Shown: in pieces, positions 56,629-64,000 of the stretch
Layout: every line of letters begins with the position of its first letter
Position numbering within the stretch: position 1 is the first letter of the stretch
DNA from: Toxonevra muliebris
Taxonomy: Eukaryota > Arthropoda > Insecta > Diptera > Pallopteridae
Direction of reading: 5' to 3'
DNA: 64,000 bases
NCBI GenBank assembly: GCA_963691655.1
Contig: OY829326.1
Span: 141,440,998-141,504,997, forward strand
The notes under the pieces: generated by a model
What the model was told of the DNA's origin: nothing
Seen by the model: the letters and a program-made list of their open reading frames with translations, nothing else
Databases searched by the model: none
Program-made: the position numbers and the translations under genes

Positions 56629-59600
56629 TATATATATAGCATATTAGTGACGACCAGCGACGAAACTCTTCCAATAAAAACTTAAGTTCTTGAGGAATTT
56701 TAGTCCAAATTTTTAAAAGTGAAAGCAATTTGGATGTAAACATGAACTTATTCCAAGGCGTGTGCTTTAAACCGTGCCTTATTAGGTTTAAAGAAGTATT
56801 TTTTTTTTTTCGTACATTTCGAAAATTGTATCTAACTCAAAAAAAAAGAAACATTTTGATTTACTTTTGCCGTACTTTTGGTACTCTAATTATAAGCTTA
56901 TCTTGTTGTTCTATGATTACTTTAATACCAAATAAATAAATAAAATAAAACTGTAGTCTCTCAGCTTGTTTGTAATATTTTTTCCTGTAGTTCGCGATTA
57001 CTCGTATAATGCGAAAACGAAGTGCTGCCGAAATCCTTTAGATGCGCATGAAATTGGAAGTGCAACAATTCGCACCGCTGGGTATGTAAAACAACATTTA
57101 TGTGGGAGTTGCGTATAGAGAGTTGTGCAATATTAAACAAAGAAGAACAGCAATAGAGCGACTGCGATGTCAACGGTGCGATGTTAATAAAAACATACAG
57201 TTAAAATGATGACGAACTTCATAGCAGTATAATATTCTCAATTTGTCATACTCAAAAAATCAATTTTTAGTTAGTTACAAAAATTCAATAAAAAACAAAA
57301 TTTGAAAAAAAAAAAATAATAATAAAAATATGTAATTTATTTTTTATACAAAATTGCAATTTCTTTTCACTTTCGCAAATAGCAAATAGTTTCAATTGTA
57401 GGCGTGTGTACATTCAATTGTATAGAGAGATACATGATTCATGATAACTCTGCTGATGCTCTTCTAAAACGATAAAAACAGCAACAACAAGCATAGAAAA
57501 TGATGAATTGCTATTGTGTAAAGCGTTATAAGTAACAAATGATAAAATTGAAACGTCAAATACATGGTACAAAAAAAAAAAAAAATAAAAAAATAAAAAT
57601 TATTTTCGCACTGTAAATAATTTTTTTTTTTTCTATTTGTTTTTTATTTTATTTATTTTTTTTTATTTGTTATATTTGCGCATATACCTATTTTTTTTTT
57701 TATTTGCTATGTGTTGGGTACTACGTATGTACTTCAAGTGCAGACGACAACGAGTGAAAGTTTTTAAATTTTTTTTTTTTTTTTATTTCTAATTTCAAAT
57801 TTTTTACTTCCTATTGTTGCTTTAGCGTTGCTGTTTTTTATATGTTTTTTTATTTGTATAGTATGTGCATACACATAATTTTTTTAAGGTAGGGTTTTTA
57901 AAATTTTTTTTTTATTGTTGTTGTTTATTTTTGGTACTCTAACTCTGTTTAAAGTACATACTCTTGTTGGCATTATTGTTGGCTTTGTGTTTGTTTCTCT
58001 GTCTGTCTGTTTGTCTATGTTTTTGCGTGTGCATTTATTTAACTCTAGTTGTTGTTGTTGTAGTCTTTTGCCTATGTGTGTTTATTGCTTTTCAAAGTTT
58101 TCGTATTTAGATTTTAATATGATGATATATCATTAGGCGTAAACTTTAAAGGTTATTGACATTTATGTAACGTACACACGAAAATGAGTTTGATTTTTTG
58201 TTTTTACCATTATTTATTGTTTTTTGTGTTGTATTTCATTTTTATGCTATATGCTCTAATGCAGAGGAATATATTATTTTTTGAATATAAAATTTACTTC
58301 CGCAGTTGGCTTGAGATTTTCTGTTTGTGGATGTTAGAAATGATCTAGTTTTATAAAAATTAGGCACATAGGTGAATCATTGTCATTTGTTTGTATATCA
58401 AAAATGGTTTTGCAAACAGATTCTGTATATATGCCATAGCTCCCACACTAACTTTGGTGTGTATACACGCAAGCAGAGCTAAGAATTAGGTGAAAAAACT
58501 AAAGCTTGCAAGATAGTTTAATATCTTAGACAATATGATTGTTGCTCTTTAAAAGAAGTAATATAATCACCCTTCCCCCCACTCATCTTCTTCCTTAGCC
58601 TAACATATAGATTGTACAGTTATTTTTTTTAATAGTTTGAAAAATGCAACCATGCACCGAGCTAGAGAATCTTATCTTATTCCCCTTAGTTTTTGGTTTC
58701 AATTAAAGTTTAGTAAAAAAAAACTGTTAAATTTTCTCAATATGCTCAGTAGATTAATCATATCAATATTACATATTTCTGAAAATATTAATTTAATTTA
58801 TGATAAGCTGCTTAAAAGTCTTCGAAAACATTTTTTGAATAACATTTCCCAATCGCTTCAAACCAAATAAAATATGAAAATCTAAATAAACTTAAAACTC
58901 TCATGTGATGCGCCCTCGTACATACACGCTCTACAACAATGCAGTAAAAATAAACTTTACATAAAAAGCTTTTAGTTTAAAACGCCGGCGTAATTGGCTT
59001 AAAATTTATTTTACATACAAAAACAAACTTTTGCTCACTTATGTGGGAGCTTTTATGACTCTCACATACAAACATAAAAAATACTCTCTCGCTCTCTTTT
59101 ACGCCATTGAAGAATAAAAAATTCAAAGCTTTTTTCTATACCTACAAAACAATACATATTTTCATGCAAAAACTTTAAACACTCTCTCTCATTCTCTCTC
59201 TCACTCTCTTTATTTTAAAGAAGAGCGACTAACATCTCAAAAAAGAAAAGCTTTTTGAATTTTTCCCTTTGCGCGCGTGTGTGTGTGTGTGTTTCATATC
59301 ATATTTATTTTCTTCAACGTTCTCTCTCTCTCAAACGGCAATGACAGTGTGTAGTTTACATTTCGCTTTAGTAGGTCAACAAAATTCCGGCCAATGGCCT
59401 TTCGCTTTCGTTGTGTCTGTGCGACGACGACGATGTCGTCAATGAAGAGCAGAACACATTTCGTTCATTCGTTCGTTCGTTCGTTTATTGTTGTTATTTT
59501 GTATGTTTGTTACTTCTGCTTTGGTGCCGTAATAGTGTAGATTTTATTTTATGTACGTGCATGTGCATTCAATAGCGTATGTATGAAAAGAGAGCGAGAG

Positions 59601-60824
59601 AGAAAGGTAGCGTGTGTGTGTGTTTGTAATTATTATTTGAAATGAAAAATGTTGTGCTGTTGCGTTGAGTTACTTGTGATTACGTTGTCGCCATATGCTG
59701 CTTGCCGTTGTTTTTGTTACTGTTTGTTGTTGCTGACGTCTATAGTTAGTTTGAAATGAAGCAATTTATTTTCTTTTTTTAATTTCATTTCGCTTTTCTT
59801 TAATTTTTTTTATTTTTTCTTTCATTTTACAGTAAAACAAAACTAAATAAAAAATATGTATTCTACTACGTGCGAGTGCAAGCATGAAAGTGGCGGTAGG
59901 TGTAGCAAAATAAAGCAACAATATCTTGGCTTTCAGAAACACACAAAAAAGCTTTTTCTATTAAAGCTTTTGTTAATTTGTTTAGTTTCTATTATTTTCT
60001 TTTTCAGCTCGAAAAAAAAACAGTACTATGTATTTGTAATTTGATCGCTTTTTAGAAAAAAAATTTTGTATTGCAGCAACAATTCACAATGTTGATGAAA
60101 AGGAATGTTGATAATGATAATGAAAAATGTTGCTAAGCTTTGTGTTTCGCAGGAAATGTTGCAAAAGCTTTGTTTTGCAATCGCTTTTTTGTATACATAC
60201 AAAATGTTGATGGTGATCATGATCATTAGCTTATATGGTGTCGTATGAGTAATATGGGTTTTAGTGAAGTAATGGAATGTTTGAAAGGTGTGCAAAGAAA
60301 AATTTTCAAATTCCGAATTGAGCCAACCAAAAAAAAAATATTTTAAAAAATTAATTAATTAGGTTTGATATTCTTCGGAAACCTTTGTCATACGATTAGC
60401 ATTGAATGACGTTCTTCTCATAGCTCTTGTGATGCCAACACAGGTATGCTGATGTAGGTTATTCAGCAGGTGATTCGAGGAACTCACTATCGACAATCAC
60501 GTCATAGTATCACCAGACCCGGTAGGTCTCTCCTTAGAGAGTAGAAACTGGGTGTTTTAGAGTAGTGTCGTGGCTTTCATAGAGAATTGTGGAGGATTAA
60601 CCGGGCGGCAAAAGAAAAATTTATTTTGGTTTTTTTTGTAGTATAATAAAAATTGCAGGGCTCTGTGAAATTTGAGCCCAAATAAAAAATAGCACCAAAC
60701 AAAATGGAAAAAGACCATAAAAAATTGTATTGTATTATTTTTAATTTTGGGATCATATTTCATTATGATATATATATGAAATGTGGCCCCAAAATATACA
60801 TATCGCTACCACGATTTACTAAAG
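56629..60824. other. Gene-less stretch with T tracts and microsatellites
   Basis: No gene is seen. A and T tracts are at 57308-57318, 57573-57588, 57620-57632, 57769-57784 and 57906-57915; GT repeats at 59278-59292; CT-rich runs at 59180-59212 and 59322-59334; a TTCG/GTTC tetranucleotide run at 59461-59488; CGACGACGACGATG at 59422-59435. GC-richer sequence at 60380-60560 has a minus-strand look of an old LINE but no motif I can defend. Confidence 0.5.
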
Positions 60825-61170
60825 CCCCAACACGTATTTTTCAAATTTTACAGGAGAAGCAAAAAACATTTTGATATTTGGAATACTGTTTCCAGAATTT
60901 GTAATTTAAACTCACAAATCACATGAATTCTTGCTTTTAGATATTTCCAATTATATTAAAACTAGTTTGGGTACAGTTTAAATATGATTCACATTATTTT
61001 ACAACAGTTTTTTGCTCAAAAATATTTCCAATTTTCTTCGTACTGATGAACAAGATATCAAACAAAACTAATACAAGCTATTAATTTATATAAAAGAAAA
61101 TATATTTGATATGTCTCCCTATGTTTTCATAACAGATTATGAGAAACAATGCGGTATTTGCTTTTACTTA
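60825..61170 (+). repeat. Direct repeat, unit 1 (346 bp)
   Basis: It starts CCCCAACACGTATTTTTCAA and ends TGCGGTATTTGCTTTTACTT. Nearly identical to 62491-62809 apart from a 27-33 bp segment (ACAACAGTTTTTTGCTCAAA and following) present only here and about a dozen point differences. AT-rich, no coding potential. Confidence 0.95.
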
Positions 61171-62490
61171 CATAGTACATTTTTCATTTATTCATTAATT
61201 TTTTTTGGGTAATTTTTCATTTATTTCTGGGGTGTTATTTCATTATGAAAATATTTCAGTTTAGGTCCAATTTTCATTGGGGCAAATATCTCATGCTTTC
61301 CAGAACCTCTGGATCAGCTATGCTTATGCTTTTAGATTTAAAATTAATTGAAATTATAAGAATAAGTAAAATAAATGGAAATTCCACATAGCGTATGAGT
61401 AACACAAAATATTTCTTAAAACAAAAATAAGTATTCAATTACAAAATCATTTCCATTACACATTTCTACGCATGCATATGTACTTAATGTAATAATCCCA
61501 TAGAATGTACACACATGCATACAACGATACTGTGTATCCAAAAACAAACAAACAAAACAAAAAAAATACACAACGAATGCAACGAGAACGCATTGACGCC
61601 TTCGTGTTGCCATTGCGTCGCCGTCGCTGTCAACATTCGTTACTACTGCTGCATCATTCCTATTCTTCTTTCTAATTTGTTCATTTATCGACCGAGACCG
61701 CCAACGAAGTACGCGCCGCTAACAACGAACAAACAGAACAAGAGAGCGAGGTCGGTCGTTAGTTTATGCGTTCGTTGTTAATTCGTGCAATTCGTTCGTT
61801 GATTCAGTCGTTGCAGTTTTTTTCGATCGTTTTTATTCGCTCGTATTTTGAGCATGCTTCAAATGAAGTCAGTTCATATTATTTGTTTCTCTTTGCAAAA
61901 TTATAATAACATCTAGTTGTTGTTGTTATCATCACATTGTTAGTTGTGGTTGTGTGATTGTTTTTGTTTATTTGCACTCGTGCATTTTGCAAAATTCATG
62001 CGGAAAGACGAATAAATAAAATTCGCAACTGAAATGAAATTGTCACAGGTTAGGAATATGCACAAAAAAAAACAAAAAAAAAACAAAAAAAAAACGAATG
62101 CAAAATAATACAAGGAAAAAGGGCATGAGTGGCAGACAGATACTTATGCATATGAACGCACACCGACACATATTTATATTTATGTATAAATGGATGCGAG
62201 TTGATTGTAATGTAATTGTTGGCAAAAGTATGTTGTGATAGGTAGCATAGGGGGAGGGGGGGGAGGAGAGAGCTTGAGGACTGAGAGTCATACAGAGAGT
62301 AAGAGAAGAAGAAGCAGAGATAGACATAGGAAGGGATTATGCACCACACACTTTTTTTTTTAGATATTTTAGAATATTGCATGCAGTGTGGCCAGATTAT
62401 AAAATTTTCACTTAAAATTTTTTTTTAAATGATTTTCGGTTATTAAATTTTTTAAAATTCTCTTTTACTCGATGTGAAATTTCAAAGTTT
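61171..62490. other. Stretch between direct repeats; CpG-rich patch at 61585-61860
   Basis: 61585-61860 is unusually CpG- and GC-rich for this window (GACGCCTTCGTG, GCGTCGCCGTCGC, CGACCGAGACCGCC, GTACGCGCCGC, GTTCGTTGATTCAGTCG). It carries inverted pairs CGACCGA/TCGGTCG and TAACAACGAAC/GTTCGTTGTTA. A TCAGTC initiator-like site is at about 61805, but no TATA box or DPE is clear. The rest is AT-rich; GGGGGAGGGGGGGAGGAG is at 62251-62268. Confidence 0.45.
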
Positions 62491-62809
62491 CCCCACACGC
62501 ATTTTTCGAATTTTACAGGAGAAGCAAAAAACATTTAGATATTTGGAATACTGTTTCCAGAATTTGTAATTTCAACTCACAAATCACATGAATTCTTGCT
62601 TTTAGATATTTCCAATTATATTTATACTAGTTTGGGTACAGTTTAAATATGATTCAAATTATTTTCCAATTTTCTTCGTACTGATGAACATGATATCAAA
62701 ACAAAACTAATACAAGCTATTAATTTATATAAAAGAAAATATATTTGATATGGCTCCCAATGTTTTCATAACAGATTATGAAGAACAATGCGGTATTTGC
62801 TTTTACTTA
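62491..62809 (+). repeat. Direct repeat, unit 2 (319 bp)
   Basis: It starts CCCCACACGCATTTTTCGAA and ends TGCGGTATTTGCTTTTACTT, in the same orientation as unit 1, 1.67 kb away. It is preceded by TTTACTCGATGTGAAATTTC with AAAGTTT (62465-62490), a block that recurs at 63049-63074. Confidence 0.95.
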
Positions 62810-64000
62810 AAGTATGGTCATAAATAATATGGTCACGAAATAATTTTTACAAAGTCAACGCAACATTATTTCTATATTTCTAAAAATGAAAAAAAATTAA
62901 TTAATTTTATTTATTTTCAGATAACGTAAAAGATTTTATTCAACCATTGGTGTTTTAGCGAATTCACGCACTTTTTTTTAAGACTTTTTTAAAAGGTCTG
63001 ATATTTTTATCAGGTCTGATATATTATTAAATTTTTGAAAATTCCCATTTACTCGATATGAAATTTCAAAGTTTAAGATTAATATTAAAAGTCTATACAC
63101 TCGGTTTTGCTTCAACATATCTCAATCGAAGCTTTCAAAGCTAGAATAAATTCAGTAAAAATGCAGCAGAAAACGGGGAAGGTATAGGTATGCTTGGAAA
63201 ATAATGTTTTAAAAGGAATTCGAAATCAGGGGGAAGCCTTCCGAGAAGTTTAAACTTTTCAATCAGTTTCAAAAATTATTTATTCACCTATTTCAAATGC
63301 TATTGTTTAGTCGTTATGAAAGTTTCTTCTGAAATTAGAGACTTTTAAAGAACCGAACAGATTAAATATGTGGAAATAATCGACAAATATTATCTCCTTT
63401 AATATTAATATTATATATTACTGTTTTGTTTATTTAATATAAATTTTAATTTCAAACTTAATTTATATATGAAATAAACAATTTTCTCTATTTAAATTGG
63501 AAAAAGAAACAATTCAACAAACATCCTTCATAACGTGGCAACCTCGTCGTCCATCCAATGCAACCACTTTGAATAGCAAACAAACAAAAAAAAAAGAAAA
63601 GAAGAAAATGAATAAAAAGAAAAAACAACTATTTTGCAAAATTGTGCCAACAACCTTCTCGACTTTGTGAAGCGCACTCAACGGTACATGAACTCTATGG
63701 CTAGCATGCAACCAACCTGCCTCGCTTGCCCTCCACCCGGTCTCCTTCAACAATATTTTGCCTCGTGCTCCACTGCATTTGTCTGCAAAAGGATTTTTTT
63801 AGGCTTTTCACATTCTAGGTGCGTTTTTTTTTTCTTATTATTTTTTTTCATTCAACTTGGTGCAATGACACGAGACTGCGACTCCACCGAGTGACCTATT
63901 TTTCATTCTTCTTACATTTTAATGGATTTTTCTGTTTATTTTATTTTATTTTTTTTTTTTTGTTATTTAAAATTTTTTTTATAGGCTTTGTGAAAGCAAA
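62810..64000. other. Gene-less AT-rich stretch to the right edge
   Basis: No gene is seen. 63640-63790 is GC-richer and open on the plus strand (LLDFVKRTQRYMNSMASMQP, LACPPPGLLQQYF), but I recognise no domain and no splice or start context. The remainder is A/T tracts. Confidence 0.5.

Noticed and set aside
60380..60560. LINE 3' fragment on the minus strand
   Set aside because: Composition resembles LINE sequence, but no RNase H or zinc-knuckle motif could be read.
63634..63894. 86-codon GC-richer frame near the right edge
   Set aside because: No recognisable domain and degenerates into a T-rich hydrophobic tail. Left as part of the unannotated stretch.

Overview
This 64 kb window is AT-rich, repeat-dense eukaryotic DNA with no recognisable host protein-coding gene. 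The low GC content, long A/T tracts, CAA/GTT/CAG and tetranucleotide microsatellites, non-LTR retrotransposons ending in (TAACC)n- or (TAA)n-like tails, and the ITmD37E-type and mariner DNA transposons point to a fly (Diptera, probably a higher brachyceran with a large genome). The species cannot be fixed from the sequence. The window is probably a very long intron or an intergenic stretch. A 25-bp minus-strand segment with good splice signals on both sides (31171-31195) is the only hint of a host exon.

Layout. 0-5 kb: the C-terminal end of a LINE ORF2 at the left edge, a 350-420 bp tandem repeat, a palindromic MITE (3444-3734), a small LINE relic, and a second MITE (4128-4437). 5.6-9.3 kb: a 3 x 183 bp tandem array, then a 2.9 kb repeat containing a 1.1 kb TTAA-flanked element, followed by a 131-bp TTAA-flanked MITE. 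11.8-13.3 kb: a decayed RTE-like LINE (minus). 17-20.2 kb: half a mariner cut by an ITmD37E transposon, then two LINE fragments in opposite orientations. 21.8-23.8 kb: a mariner (DD34D) with one frameshift, flanked by inverted copies of a small MITE, then a 10-bp minisatellite. 27.4-30.4 kb: a 671-bp fold-back element, a LINE/SINE 3' end, a broken Tc1/mariner-type transposase split by a MITE, and a 0.5 kb TTAA element. 33.2-35.5 kb: a diverged ITmD37E relic split by a 655-bp insertion, then a LINE 3' end. 37.3-38.4 kb: a Tc1-type non-autonomous element with an internal fold-back and a CACGTG-rich cluster. 40-44.4 kb: an I/Loa/Jockey-like LINE, a 434-bp fold-back, and an R1-like LINE, end to end. 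45.7-48.7 kb: ITmD37E copy 2, a mariner scrap and a LINE fragment. 50.5-53.6 kb: nested elements, namely a MITE interrupted by a hAT-like element with an 8-bp duplication, and a TA-flanked element holding a SINE with a perfect 17-bp duplication. 55.3-56.6 kb: ITmD37E copy 3, the most nearly intact. 60.8-62.8 kb: two near-identical direct repeats of about 330 bp.

The most informative points are evolutionary. Three ITmD37E copies share lesions in a pattern implying that a dead copy was mobilised in trans. A hAT-like insertion can be checked against an empty site elsewhere in the window. A tRNA-derived SINE shares its 3' region with the LINEs. Several MITE families have at least two copies here, so their ends and target duplications can be read directly. 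No CRISPR array, operon, rRNA gene, intact tRNA gene or virus was found.
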